NCBI RefSeq assembly: GCF_964058935.1
Contig: NZ_OZ060372.1
Span: 372,001-436,000 of the forward strand
Origin: Buchnera aphidicola (Pemphigus populi)
Lineage (GTDB): Bacteria; Pseudomonadota; Gammaproteobacteria; Enterobacterales; Enterobacteriaceae
Length of the DNA: 64,000 nt
Reading direction: 5' to 3'
Below, one piece after another: positions 1 to 10,595 of the stretch. The stretch's first letter is position 1. Each line of letters begins with the position of its first letter. Both the position numbers and the translations under genes were made by a program. Under the pieces are notes generated by a model. The model saw only the letters and a list, made by a program, of their open reading frames with translations. It searched no databases and was not told where the DNA came from.

Positions 1-35
1 TTTAATATAGGTACCATATTAATCAATTCTTTCAT
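1..35 (-). CDS. Possible 5' end of a minus-strand gene running off the left edge (asnS by position)
   Basis: An ATG at 35-33 on the minus strand opens a frame that stays open to the window edge and reads MKELINMVPILK. There is an in-frame stop 21 bases upstream and no clear Shine-Dalgarno. In E. coli the gene downstream of pncB on the same strand is asnS, whose protein begins with a short stretch followed by VPV. The VPI here and the pncB relic just upstream make asnS the best guess. Only 12 codons are visible, so this is a positional inference. Confidence 0.3.
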   Translation of the reverse strand, partial: MKELINMVPIL

Positions 36-259
36 AACGGCATCATGTATGATTTAAAATTAAATTTTTAAAAAAATTTTATAAAAAACTAAAATAATTC
101 TAAAGAATATCAATTCATAGATTATTCATAATCTAAAGTATAACAGTTATGTTACTATAATTTTGTAAAATTTAATATTTTCTATATTAAAAAAGATTAA
201 AGTTGATACAAATAGTTTTTATTTCTTACTTTAATATATTTTTTATTAATAAAATTATT

Positions 260-1390
260 TTAATCTACATTAAAATCTTTACACAATGTATACATAAATT
301 TTTTATCTAATCCAGGTATTTTCTTAACCATTAGATACTTTATCCAAAGATTTACCATTGTATTTAATAAATTACATTACAACATTTAACAATTTTATTT
401 TAGGAATGTTATACGTTAATTTAGTTCCAATCCCAAACATAACATGAATTTTTTTAAAAAAATAAAAGTACAGAGATAGTATTTTAAAACATTTAAATTA
501 TCTAAAATAATCATTTTTTCAGTTAACGGATAAATACTTAAGATTTTATAATAAGCTATAGATTTTTTCTCCCTATAGATAGGATCTCTGCTGAATTATA
601 ACTTATAACTGTATAACTGGTATAAACTATATTTCAAAATTTTCTAAAATTCTTCTATATTAATAGAATTAATTATAGCTATACTTAATTCTTTTTTATA
701 TCTCTTTAACTGTAATTTAAATTTAAATTCTAACGGTTTTCTAATATTGAACTACTTTTCTAATTATCTTGACACTATTCCTGAAATCATATCATTATCA
801 TAAGTTAAAATTCTAACATAAAGGGATATAATATATATCAAATCTAAATAAATAAGGCACTTTATTTTTTAATATTTCAATAAAATAAAAATAAAAATAG
901 TAAGAAAACTGTCTAAAAAATAAAAATCTATTAATTTTAAATAGGAAAAATCTAAATTTTTCCTATTTTATAAAAAATATTAATTTTTTGTTTAAATTAT
1001 TTACTAATATTTTACAATTCATATAAATCGACTAAATATAATGCACCAATTAATTATAAAACCAATACTTCCCGTAAAACCACTTCTATCCAAAAACTAC
1101 TAATTCATATATATAAATATCAATAATAATTTTTATAATTATTTAAAAACTATCTTAATGAAAATTTTTAACCAATTTAAGCATTTTTTAAAAAATAAAA
1201 AGTATAAAGATGTATCTTTATAACTTAAAGAAGGTAAATATATCATACTAAATTTTATCTTAAATTTTTTTATTAATTACATTATATATCTTATCCCAAA
1301 AAAAAATGCTACTAAAATAGCAGTATAAGATAATGATAAAAATAACTTATTTTATAAAACTTTTAAACATCAGTGTCTAAAAAATTTTTA
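260..1390 (-). pseudogene. pncB: Decayed pncB (nicotinate phosphoribosyltransferase) relic
   Basis: No open frame survives, but minus-strand translation gives ordered matches to E. coli PncB. Near 1390-1340 it reads FLDTDV then KFYKISYFYHY, matching the N-terminal [21 protein letters not shown]. Near 443-350 it reads [20 protein letters not shown], matching [20 protein letters not shown], followed by KYNGKSLDKVSNG after a stop. Near 307-260 it reads DKKFMYTLCKDFNVD and ends at a natural TAA (262-260). Several in-frame stops and frame changes break it. The enzyme makes nicotinate mononucleotide in NAD salvage; the relic shows this local copy is lost. A 12-bp hairpin lies inside it at 939-968. 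The full gene would have begun near 1420. Confidence 0.8.
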
Positions 1391-1696
1391 ATATTAGATA
1401 ATTAATTTTTTCATAACACAGAATAGCATTCTATTTTTTACATCTTTTAAACTTATAAACATTGATTCATATTTTTTAAATATACAATATTGAATATTAT
1501 GAGATATAAAATATTAACTTAGTTTAGATCAACTAAACAAATAAAAATGAAATTTAAATAATACAAAAATGAAATGTTTAAAAATATTAACGATTTTATA
1601 TAAAATTATAATATATTTTATGGAAGTAAAGTAATTTTTATACCAAAACACATATTATCAATATCTTGATATTAATTTTCAAAAAATTAAATATTT

Positions 1697-2656
1697 TTAA
1701 TTTCTATTTTGTTTTATTAATATTAAATTATTTAAACATTGCTCTGAACAACAACTTTTAAATTTTTCACTACATCGAACACATTGAATCAATAGGGTAT
1801 GACATAAACTATATCTACAATTGATATGGACATCGCATTTTACCCCACAATAATGGCAATAGGATATTACATCATCAGAAATCCGTTCTCCTAAACGCGC
1901 ATCAAAAACAAAATTCTTTCCTTGAAACAATATTGGGACTTGATTTTTTTTAGCATCATGACAATATCCTATAATACCACCATCAATATGATATATGTTC
2001 ATAAAACCATTATATTTCATCCAAAAAGTAGCTTTTTCACAACGAATTCCACCTGTACAGTACATAACAATTTTTTTATCTTTATAATCTTTAAGTAAAT
2101 TAATCATTATTTTAAATTGATCACGAAAAGTATTGGCGGGTATTGGTATCGCTCCTTTAAAATGACCGACTTCATATTCGTATTTATTACGCATATCAAC
2201 GAATATCACATTTTTATCACATAACATTTTGTTAACTTTAACTGATTTTAAATATATACCAACACGGTTCGGATCAAATTTTATATTATTATCAATCCCA
2301 TCTGATACAATTCTTTTTCTCACTTTAATGGTTAATACCCAAAAAGATTTCTTATCATCTAATGCTTTATTAAATCTTAAATTATTAAAATCAAGGTGTA
2401 TATTTTTTAAATATGATTTCATTGCAGAATAAAATTGAATAGGGATACTGACTTGTGCATTAATACCTTCTGTAGAGATATAGACTCTTCCAAGAATATT
2501 TAATCGAATCAAACCTATATACAACATATCTCTAAAATTTTTAGGAGAATTTATTTTACAATATTTATAAAATGATATTGTTATACGTTTTTCAGTATCC
2601 AACAACATACGCTTTTTTAAAACATCATTAGCAATGCGATTGTATAAAACCGACAT
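1697..2656 (-). CDS. trhO: tRNA uridine(34) hydroxylase TrhO (rhodanese family, formerly YceA)
   Basis: A 319-residue protein of the YceA/TrhO family, which makes 5-hydroxyuridine at the wobble base of certain tRNAs. An N-terminal acylphosphatase-like part (about 25-115) precedes a rhodanese domain (about 145-235) with the active-site loop CTGGIRC at 200-206, so the catalytic Cys200 is present. The C-terminus has a Cys-rich patch (several CxxC pairs, about 267-306) typical of the family. It starts at ATG 2656 and lies 168 bp downstream of valS on the same strand. It is about 30 residues shorter than the E. coli protein, mainly at the C-terminal tail. Confidence 0.93.
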   Translation of the reverse strand: MSVLYNRIANDVLKKRMLLDTEKRITISFYKYCKINSPKNFRDMLYIGLIRLNILGRVYISTEGINAQVSIPIQFYSAMKSYLKNIHLDFNNLRFNKALDDKKSFWVLTIKVRKRIVSDGIDNNIKFDPNRVGIYLKSVKVNKMLCDKNVIFVDMRNKYEYEVGHFKGAIPIPANTFRDQFKIMINLLKDYKDKKIVMYCTGGIRCEKATFWMKYNGFMNIYHIDGGIIGYCHDAKKNQVPILFQGKNFVFDARLGERISDDVISYCHYCGVKCDVHINCRYSLCHTLLIQCVRCSEKFKSCCSEQCLNNLILIKQNRN

Positions 2657-2824
2657 ATGAAATATTCCTAATAAATTACTATTAAATCTAAATATAAACT
2701 ATTTAAAATTTATTTTTATATAAATAAAAATTTACTTGTTAAGTATATAGATCCTTAATGATCTAATAGTCACGCTAACGCATACATCACATCAATTATT
2801 AAAAAACATGAAAAAACTAAAATA

Positions 2825-5686
2825 TTATTCTCTGTAATCTGATATTAATTTAATTTTTTTAATTAGTTTGACTTTCATATCAGTTAATTTAATTACAGTT
2901 AATTTATCTTTTTTAATAATATCTAACGGTGCTAACATCATAAATTTCTTGTTAGATAATTTTACTTCTAATCGTTGTAGATTTAATTTAATTTTATTCA
3001 GTTCTTTATATAAACGACTAATTTCTAAATTTTTATCTATTAATCCAGACATTGGAACTAATATTTCTGCACCATCTATTAATTTCGTGACGGAAAATGG
3101 AACTTTTTCATTAGATGATAAAATTGTAATACTTTTTAAATTAGTTAACAATTTTAAATAAATGCCATATAATTGAATAATTCTTTTTACTGTAGAGTTT
3201 ATATTATAAAATAAAATAGGAATTGATTTTTTTGAAGAAACATTTATAGATAAACGAATATTACGTATTGCTATGACAGCATTTTGAATCCATTCCATAT
3301 CATGGATCACCGATTTATTAATTAAATTAATGTTATACTCAGGGAATTTTTGTATCATAATACTTTTATCTTTAATATTAGTTAATAATTTAATACGTTG
3401 CCAAATTTCTTCAGTAATAAATGGAATAATAGGATGAGCTAATCGTAATAAAGATTCTAATATATTAACCAAAGTACATTTTACTCCTGTTAAATATATG
3501 GAATCATCATGATTTATTAAAATTTTAGCAAATTCTAAATACCAATCACAGAATTTATACCATAAAAAATCATATAATATATTAGCAGCATGATCAAATC
3601 GGTAAGTATCTAAAGCATGTCGATATATTTTTACTGTATTATTAAATTCTAATGTAATCCACTGATCAGCTAATGATAATTCATGAAATGTTTTTTTTAT
3701 TATTACTTCTTCATACTTTACATTCATTAAAATAAAACGACTGGCATTCCATAATTTGTTACAAAAATTTCGATATCCTTTTAATCTATTCATATCCCAA
3801 ATAATATCTCTTGTCGTTGAAGCAAGAGCAGAAAAAGTAAAACGAACTGCATCAGTACCGGTAGCAATTATACCATTAGGGAATTTGTTTTGTATTCCTT
3901 CTTTTATTATTTTTTCTAAATTTGGTTTTAATGCATTTTTAGTACATTTTTTAATTAATGCTTCTAAGGTAATTCCATCTATCATATCTATTGGATCAAT
4001 AACATTCCCTTTTGATTTCGACATTTTCATTCCATTTTCATCTCGAATTAAACCTGTTATGTATACAGTTTTAAATGGAACTTCAGGTTGTCCATTTTTA
4101 TCTTTTATAAAATACATAGTTAACATTATCATTCGAGCAATCCAAAAAAATATAATATCAAAACCACTTACTAATACATTAGTTGGATGGAATAGTTCTA
4201 AAAACTTATTTTTACTTGGCCAACCTAAAGTAGAAAATGTCCATAAACTAGAAGAAAACCAAGTGTCCAGTACATCTTCTTCTTGCTCTAATTTAATATC
4301 TGTATCTATAGAATACTGTTTACGCACTTCAATCTCGTTTCTCCCTAAATAAACATTCTCATGCTTATCATACCAAATAGGAATACGGTGACCCCACCAC
4401 AACTGTCTAGAAATACACCAATCTTGAATTTCTTTCATCCAAGAAAAATACAGATTATTATATTGTTTGGGAATAAAAGTAATAATACCTTCCTTTACTG
4501 CTTTTATAGCCATTGGGGCTAACCGTGAAACACGCAAATACCATTGATTAGTTAACATAGGTTCAATAATACCACCACTTCGATCTCCATAAGGTATCAT
4601 GTTGACATGTGGTATTACTTTTTCTAGTAAGCCTAGTAATTTTATTTCATATATTATTTTTTCCCTTGCAACAAAACGATCTAAATTCTTAAATTTTTCA
4701 GGAATTAAGATACAATCAAAAGTGTTAAGTATGCTATCACTATTATAAATTTCAGGAATATCTCTTATTCTTCCATCAATTGTTAAAATATTTATCATTG
4801 GTAAATTATGTCTTAATCCAACTTGATAATCATCAAAATCATGAGCGGGGGTAATTTTAACACATCCAGTATCCTTTTCTAAATCGGCGTGTTCATCAAA
4901 AATAATAGGTATAACACGATTACTTAATGGTACTAAAACATGTTTCCCTGATAATCGAGAATATCGTCTATCTTTAGGATTTACCGCTAAAGCTACATCT
5001 CCCAATAAAGTTTCTGGACGAGTAGTAGCTACTATTAAATATTTTTTATCATAACAAGAAGAACAATCCTCTAATAAAGGATATTTTATATACCATTTAA
5101 AGCTTTCTGTAAGACGATTTTCTACTTCTAAATCAGAAATCACAGTTTGAATAGCAGGATCCCAATTAACTAATCTTTTTTTTCTATAAATTAAATGATC
5201 TTTATAAAGCATAATAAATGCTTCTGTTACTGCATTAGACATATCTGGATCTAAAGTAAAACGCTCACGTTCCCAATCAACAGAATTACCTAATCTACGC
5301 ATTTGATTAATTATTTTTTTACCGTATTGTTGTTTCCAGTCCCATATCTTTTTTATAAACTCTTGTCTGGTATATTCCTTACGATTTTTTCCTTCTTTTA
5401 GAATAAGATTCTTTTCAACTATCGCTTGTGTAGCAATTCCAGCATGATCAGTACCAACTTGCCATAATGTATTTTCACCTTGCATTCGGTGATAACGAAT
5501 TAAAATATCCATAATTGTTTGCTGAAAAGCATGACCCATATGCAAACTACCAGTAATATTAGGAGGTGGAATAACAATACAGAAATTTTTTTTATTAGAT
5601 TTATTATTGGATTTAAAAAAACCATTTTTTTCCCAAAAACAATACAATCTTTTTTCAATTTCTTGCGGATCAAAATTTTTTTTCAT
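2825..5686 (-). CDS. valS: Valyl-tRNA synthetase
   Basis: A 953-residue class I aminoacyl-tRNA synthetase, essentially the E. coli length (951). The HIGH-type motif is HMGH at 49-52 within PPPNITGSLHMGH. The KMSKS loop reads KMSKSKG near residue 555. The connective-peptide editing domain lies between them, and a C-terminal coiled-coil arm (about 885-950, rich in Lys/Leu) is preserved. It charges tRNA-Val with valine. In E. coli it follows pepA-holC; here holC is absent and pepA ends up 183 bp upstream. The ATG start at 5686 is supported by alignment to MEKTYNPQDIE-type N-termini. Confidence 0.97.
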   Translation of the reverse strand: MKKNFDPQEIEKRLYCFWEKNGFFKSNNKSNKKNFCIVIPPPNITGSLHMGHAFQQTIMDILIRYHRMQGENTLWQVGTDHAGIATQAIVEKNLILKEGKNRKEYTRQEFIKKIWDWKQQYGKKIINQMRRLGNSVDWERERFTLDPDMSNAVTEAFIMLYKDHLIYRKKRLVNWDPAIQTVISDLEVENRLTESFKWYIKYPLLEDCSSCYDKKYLIVATTRPETLLGDVALAVNPKDRRYSRLSGKHVLVPLSNRVIPIIFDEHADLEKDTGCVKITPAHDFDDYQVGLRHNLPMINILTIDGRIRDIPEIYNSDSILNTFDCILIPEKFKNLDRFVAREKIIYEIKLLGLLEKVIPHVNMIPYGDRSGGIIEPMLTNQWYLRVSRLAPMAIKAVKEGIITFIPKQYNNLYFSWMKEIQDWCISRQLWWGHRIPIWYDKHENVYLGRNEIEVRKQYSIDTDIKLEQEEDVLDTWFSSSLWTFSTLGWPSKNKFLELFHPTNVLVSGFDIIFFWIARMIMLTMYFIKDKNGQPEVPFKTVYITGLIRDENGMKMSKSKGNVIDPIDMIDGITLEALIKKCTKNALKPNLEKIIKEGIQNKFPNGIIATGTDAVRFTFSALASTTRDIIWDMNRLKGYRNFCNKLWNASRFILMNVKYEEVIIKKTFHELSLADQWITLEFNNTVKIYRHALDTYRFDHAANILYDFLWYKFCDWYLEFAKILINHDDSIYLTGVKCTLVNILESLLRLAHPIIPFITEEIWQRIKLLTNIKDKSIMIQKFPEYNINLINKSVIHDMEWIQNAVIAIRNIRLSINVSSKKSIPILFYNINSTVKRIIQLYGIYLKLLTNLKSITILSSNEKVPFSVTKLIDGAEILVPMSGLIDKNLEISRLYKELNKIKLNLQRLEVKLSNKKFMMLAPLDIIKKDKLTVIKLTDMKVKLIKKIKLISDYRE

Positions 5687-5869
5687 ATTTATTTTTTAAA
5701 AAATAGATATTCACTCAGTATGAAATACGAAGAAATATAATATCTTATATATAAAACATCATCATACAACTATAAATGATTTTTTTAATCATCATCAAAT
5801 AATAAAATATATAATGAAGTAAATAATATTAAGTATTATATATAATGTTTATTAAATAATAATTTAATC

Positions 5870-7381
5870 TTAATTATTTAAATTTAAACCAGATTTATTC
5901 AATAAAAATTGAGATAATAATAAAATAGGTCGTCCTGTTGATCCTTTTTCTTTTCCAGATTTCCAACTAGTTCCTGCTATATCTATATGAGCCCAATGAT
6001 ACTTTTTTGTAAAATGAGATAAAAAACAAGCTGCAGTTATTGCTCCTGCTGATCTAGAACCAACATTAGAAAAATCAGCAAAATTAGAAACTAAATCATC
6101 ATAATATTCAAGCAACATAGGTAAACGCCATACTTTGTCATTTACCTCTTCACCAGCATGGTATATATCATTAGCAAGAGTATCATCATTAGAGAATAAA
6201 CCACTGACATAATGACCTAATGCTACTATACATGCTCCAGTTAAAGTAGCTATATCAATGACTATACTTGGATTAAATTTTTCTACATAAGTAAGTACAT
6301 CACATAATATTAAACGACCTTCGGCGTCTGTATCTAAAATCTCTACAGTTTTCCCCGACATGGTCGTCACTATATCTCCGGGACGACATGCATTACCTCC
6401 GGGCATATTTTCACATCCAGCTAAAATACCAACAACATTTAACGGTAATTTCAGCTGAGATACTATATGCATAATACCGTAGACAACAGCAGAACCAGAC
6501 ATATCATATTTCATTTCATCCATTAATCGAGAAGGCTTAATAGAAATACCACCAGAATCAAAAGTCACTCCTTTACCAATTAAAACAATAGATTTTTTTG
6601 TTGTATCATAATTCCCATTATATTTAATCACAGACATATAAGGTTTATTTTTTGAACCTTGACTGACACATAAATAAGCATTCATTCCTAAAATTTTAAG
6701 TTCTTTTTCATCTATTATTTTTAATATAATCTTTTTACTATATTTTTGTACTAAATTTTGCGATTTTACTGCTAAATAACTTGGAGTACAAATATTCGGT
6801 GGTAAATTAGCAATATCTTTTGCTAACCTGATTCCTTGATTAATAATTACACCATGTTTTATTGCAACTTCTCCAGAAATAATTTCTGATTTCTTATATA
6901 CATTAAAAAATATGTTATGAAGTAAAATATTTTCTTTTTTTATTCCACTTTTTAATAAATTAAAATTATACATAGCACTATCAATAACCTCTAGGGCTAC
7001 TCTAATTTTCCAATACATATTTTTATTTTTAACACATAAATCATTTAAAAAGAATACCACTTCTGTAGAAGACGTATTTTTTAAAATATTGATACTATTA
7101 ATTATAACTGTCCTATATCTTCTTTCATCAAATTCTGATTCTTTACCACATCCAATCAATAAAATTCGTTCAGAAAAAATATACGGTACATGATACAATA
7201 ATAGTGATTGATTTATTTTGCCATCTAATTCTCCAGACATAATAAATTTATTAATATATCCTTGACTAATTTCATCTAACTTTTGAGCGGAAAATGATGG
7301 TTTTTTATTCTCAAATACACCTACGATAAGACATTCATTTTTTAATTTTTCTATGCTTATATAATTTATATGGAATTTCAT
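5870..7381 (-). CDS. pepA: Cytosol leucyl aminopeptidase A
   Basis: A 503-residue M17-family aminopeptidase, the same length as E. coli PepA. The C-terminal catalytic domain carries the di-metal site (GKGVTFDSGG near 270-280 and the signature DTDAEGRL near 345-355). The N-terminal macrodomain-like part is much more diverged. It removes N-terminal residues from peptides; in E. coli it also binds DNA at the carAB and cer sites, which cannot be inferred here. It is upstream of valS on the same strand, so it is probably co-transcribed with it. Confidence 0.96.
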   Translation of the reverse strand: MKFHINYISIEKLKNECLIVGVFENKKPSFSAQKLDEISQGYINKFIMSGELDGKINQSLLLYHVPYIFSERILLIGCGKESEFDERRYRTVIINSINILKNTSSTEVVFFLNDLCVKNKNMYWKIRVALEVIDSAMYNFNLLKSGIKKENILLHNIFFNVYKKSEIISGEVAIKHGVIINQGIRLAKDIANLPPNICTPSYLAVKSQNLVQKYSKKIILKIIDEKELKILGMNAYLCVSQGSKNKPYMSVIKYNGNYDTTKKSIVLIGKGVTFDSGGISIKPSRLMDEMKYDMSGSAVVYGIMHIVSQLKLPLNVVGILAGCENMPGGNACRPGDIVTTMSGKTVEILDTDAEGRLILCDVLTYVEKFNPSIVIDIATLTGACIVALGHYVSGLFSNDDTLANDIYHAGEEVNDKVWRLPMLLEYYDDLVSNFADFSNVGSRSAGAITAACFLSHFTKKYHWAHIDIAGTSWKSGKEKGSTGRPILLLSQFLLNKSGLNLNN

Positions 7382-7946
7382 AATATCAACCTAAATACAT
7401 CATCATAAGATATATTATATTATTAAAATATAATGACTGATTTTTTTAAGAATCTACCCAAGCTAATGTCTTTTTTTTAAAAAAGATAAAACCCATTTAA
7501 TACCGAAATTACATTTAATAATATTTAAAATGAGTTGATCAAATATATATCTTTATATATATTTAATAATTATGAATAAATAAAATATTTATTTAGTGTA
7601 TTATACATAAAAAAAAATAATTTTTTGAACATTAAAATTTTAAATTAAATATTAATTTAACATTAATATTGCATATATCACACCTATTACCTAAAATTTA
7701 TACTACAATTAATATATTTACAAATAAAATATGTAACTATCTCCATATCTTTAAATTAAAAAAATATTTTTAGAGAATAAAACTACTAATAAAAACTATT
7801 ATTTAAGATTTTATTTAAATAAACAATGTTAAATGACATGTTTTTTAAAAAAAACTAAATTATAAATTAAATAAAATAAAATCTATAAAACTAATATATC
7901 GAATAATTAACTAACCATTTATTTTTAATAAAATCGGGTATTATTT
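7382..7946. other. Empty divergent spacer between pepA and argI
   Basis: 565 bp of A/T-rich sequence without a recognisable gene. It must hold the promoters of both pepA and argI. I saw only a short palindrome (AAATAAA-ATA-TTTATTT, 7578-7594) and no convincing ARG box or relic. Confidence 0.5.
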
Positions 7947-8957
7947 ATGTTAACATTATATAAACATCATTTTCTCAGGTTATTAGATTTTCATAACTCA
8001 GAAATACAATATTTAATTAATTTTGCTAAGAAATTAAAAAAATTAAAAAAAGATCAACAAGAAATAAAATATTTAAAAGGAAAAAATATTGTCTTAATTT
8101 TTGAAAAAGAATCAACCAGAACCAGATGTGCTTTTGAAGTGGCGGCTTTTGATCAAGGGGCACATGTAACTTATTTAGGTCCTGGTAATACACATCTGGG
8201 ATATAAAGAATCTATTGTAGATACAGCAAAAGTATTGAGTCGCCTGTATGATGGAATAGAATATAGGGGTCATGACCATAATGTAATAAATAATTTAGCA
8301 AAATTTTCTAAAATTCCTGTATGGAATGGATTGACAGATCAATTTCATCCTACTCAATTGTTGGCAGACTTGTTAACTATGCAAGAAATAATTAAAAATA
8401 GAAAAATAAACGAAATCAGTTGTGCTTATGTCGGCGATGCAAGCAATAACATTGCTAACACCATACTTGAAGCGGCAGCAATTATAGGTTTTGATTTAAG
8501 AATAGTGGCACCTAAAAAATATTGGCCTAATCGTCAATTATTATCTCAATGTCAATTAAAATCAATAGAAAATAAAGGTAAAATTATATGTACTGAAAAT
8601 ATTGCAAAAGGTGTGAAAAATGTAGATTTTATATACACCGATGTTTGGGTATCTATGGGAGAATCAAATAAATTATGGACAAAAAGAATTGAATTATTAA
8701 AAAAATACCAAATAAATGATTCTATGATTTTATTAACAAAAAATAAAAATGTAAAAATACTACACTGTTTACCTGCTTTTCATGATAATAATACTATTAT
8801 CGGTAAAAAAATATTAGAAAAATTTAATTTACATAATGGATTAGAAATTACTAATTCAATTTTTGAAGAACATTCTAGTACTATTTTTGAACAATCTGAA
8901 AATAAATTACATACTATTAAAGCACTAATGATTTCATCTTTAATAAAAATATTATAA
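7947..8957 (+). CDS. argI: Ornithine carbamoyltransferase
   Basis: A 336-residue anabolic ornithine transcarbamylase (E. coli 334). It joins carbamoyl phosphate and ornithine to citrulline in arginine synthesis. The carbamoyl-phosphate site STRTRC is at 56-61, HPTQ follows [12 protein letters not shown] near 134-137, and the ornithine/Cys loop HCLPAF is near 270-275. The frame is intact. It is followed by a decayed pyrB and then ridA, the order seen at the E. coli argI-pyrBI-ridA locus. The ATG start has a weak AT-rich leader and no strong Shine-Dalgarno. Confidence 0.97.
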   Translation: MLTLYKHHFLRLLDFHNSEIQYLINFAKKLKKLKKDQQEIKYLKGKNIVLIFEKESTRTRCAFEVAAFDQGAHVTYLGPGNTHLGYKESIVDTAKVLSRLYDGIEYRGHDHNVINNLAKFSKIPVWNGLTDQFHPTQLLADLLTMQEIIKNRKINEISCAYVGDASNNIANTILEAAAIIGFDLRIVAPKKYWPNRQLLSQCQLKSIENKGKIICTENIAKGVKNVDFIYTDVWVSMGESNKLWTKRIELLKKYQINDSMILLTKNKNVKILHCLPAFHDNNTIIGKKILEKFNLHNGLEITNSIFEEHSSTIFEQSENKLHTIKALMISSLIKIL

Positions 8958-8963
8958 TTAGCA

Positions 8964-9415
8964 ATAGCTATTTTATTATTAAATCAAGAATAAAATTTTT
9001 TTGGTATTATAAATATAAGAAAAATTTTGACAACTTAAGGGCATAATAAATAATATAAAAAAATAAACTATATTCGTAATATCATAAAAATAAAAATTCA
9101 CTATAACAATATTTTATAAAAATAAATTCCAATTTAATTATACACTAATTTTATTACTATAAAAATATTTGGAAATATTTTTTAAAAAATTACTTAATAT
9201 CATTAAGTAACATACTTGATTTTTATTAGTAATAAAATGTCAATAAAATATTGATAAATAAAATAATCATATTTAAAAAGAACTGTCTTGATAAATCATT
9301 TATATAATAAATATAGGATCAAACTAAATTTTATTAATTAATACATGATTAAAAAAATATATTTTATTTAATATTTGATACAATATTAACTACTAATTCC
9401 TTACTATATTTTATG
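8964..9415 (+). pseudogene. pyrB: Decayed pyrB (aspartate carbamoyltransferase catalytic chain) relic
   Basis: Translating the argI-ridA gap in the plus frames gives ordered PyrB-like fragments. At 8964 IAILLL mirrors MANPLY. Near 9195-9245 an I...T....VIKCQ pattern mirrors DTISVISTYVDAIVMRH. Near 9297-9325 IYIINI-GSN then stop mirrors VPVLNAGDGSNQ, the Gln codon CAA having become TAA. Near 9389 TTNSL mirrors TVHSL. The spacing between the RH and GSN fragments fits within about one codon. The position is the syntenic one, upstream of ridA. Sequence to 10080 may include a pyrI relic, but I could not read one. The AT bias makes chance matches possible. Confidence 0.55.
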
Positions 9416-10080
9416 TACAATATAAAGATATATGATGTATTGATTGATATCATGTTGATAGAAACTGCAAAATAAACATTACTCTTAATTTTTATATCTT
9501 AAAAAAATAAAAAAATAAAATTAATGTCAAATTATTAGAATGATTATAATATAAAATTTTATGTAATAAAATTAAATGTATATTCTAGTAAACAATATTA
9601 ATATTTTTACAGTGTAAATATACTATTTCTTATGAAAAATAATATATACTGAGATATAGATTTATATTTAAAATAGATATATATATTTTATATATATTTT
9701 ATACTATAATTTCCAATATTCAATTAATATTTAGTAAGAATATAATACTAAATATACAATTTAAAAACATATAAGAACCTATATCCAACGATATACATAC
9801 TCTATATAGGTAATCAACAATATTAACAAACTTAGTTATCAAAACTAACTATAGTAGTTATATGCTATCTCTATCATTTTTATGTTATAAAAAATATAAA
9901 AATAATTTTATACTAATAAACATTCATGTTAATAAAATTAATAGATTAATTACTATGAAATAAATATCAATCAATAAAATTGATTCCATATTTTATATAT
10001 ACAAAAGTAGACAAACCTAAAATAACGTATTATATTTCTTTTAAATATGAGATATTAGCAAAATAAAATTAAGGATAAAT
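9416..10080. other. Decayed spacer upstream of ridA
   Basis: About 665 bp of A/T-rich sequence between the last readable pyrB fragment and ridA. pyrI would be expected here from enterobacterial order, but I see no fragment I can defend. The ridA promoter should lie in its last part. Confidence 0.4.
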
Positions 10081-10476
10081 ATGTTAATTCCAATTAATAC
10101 TAAAAAAGCTCCTCAACCAATAGGACCATATTCTCAAGCTATTAAAATAGGAAGATTACTTATTTTATCAGGACAAATACCTATAGATGTAAAATGCGAA
10201 AAAATAACAAATGATATTACTCAACAAACAATAATAACTTTAAAAAATATCAAATCAATAATAGAAGCTGCTAATTTAACAATAAAAAATATCATCAAAA
10301 CAACAATTTTTTTAACTAATATGAATGACTTAAATACTGTAAATAAAGTTTATAAAAATTTTTTTTTAACTCACCAACAAGTTATATTTCCAGCTAGATC
10401 ATGCGTACAAGTATCAGCGCTACCTAACAATGTAAAGATTGAAATAGAAGCTTTAGTGCTAGAAAATACAGTATAA
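10081..10476 (+). CDS. ridA: 2-iminobutanoate/2-iminopropanoate deaminase RidA
   Basis: A 131-residue YjgF/YER057c/UK114 protein. It hydrolyses reactive enamine/imine intermediates released by PLP enzymes such as threonine dehydratase. The family signature is present: PIGPYSQAI near the N-terminus and ARSCVQVSALP with the catalytic Arg near residue 105. Full length. It ends 83 bp before a hairpin shared with the convergent deaD gene. In E. coli it follows pyrBI; here it follows a pyrB relic. Confidence 0.95.
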   Translation: MLIPINTKKAPQPIGPYSQAIKIGRLLILSGQIPIDVKCEKITNDITQQTIITLKNIKSIIEAANLTIKNIIKTTIFLTNMNDLNTVNKVYKNFFLTHQQVIFPARSCVQVSALPNNVKIEIEALVLENTV

Positions 10477-10558
10477 TGCAGTTATACTAAATAATAGTTA
10501 TTAATCTGTAAAAAATATTTACATATATTTAATTAAAATTAATTTTGTTTTAAAAAAT

Positions 10559-10575
10559 ATGCCACAAAGTGGCAT
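10559..10575 (-). terminator. Bidirectional intrinsic terminator between ridA and deaD
   Basis: A 7-bp stem ATGCCAC/GTGGCAT with loop AAA. On the minus strand it is followed by a T-run (ATTTTTTAAAAC) and sits 20 bp past the deaD stop, so it fits deaD best. On the plus strand it could also stop ridA. Confidence 0.75.
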
Positions 10576-10595
10576 AAATAAAATTTAAATATTAA

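Noticed and set aside
3756..4352. 198-codon plus-strand frame
   Set aside because: Antisense shadow of valS, whose protein is fully conserved.
7571..7600. Possible ARG box upstream of argI
   Set aside because: Only a partial match to TGAAT-type half-sites, about 350 bp from the gene, and such motifs arise by chance in A/T-rich DNA.
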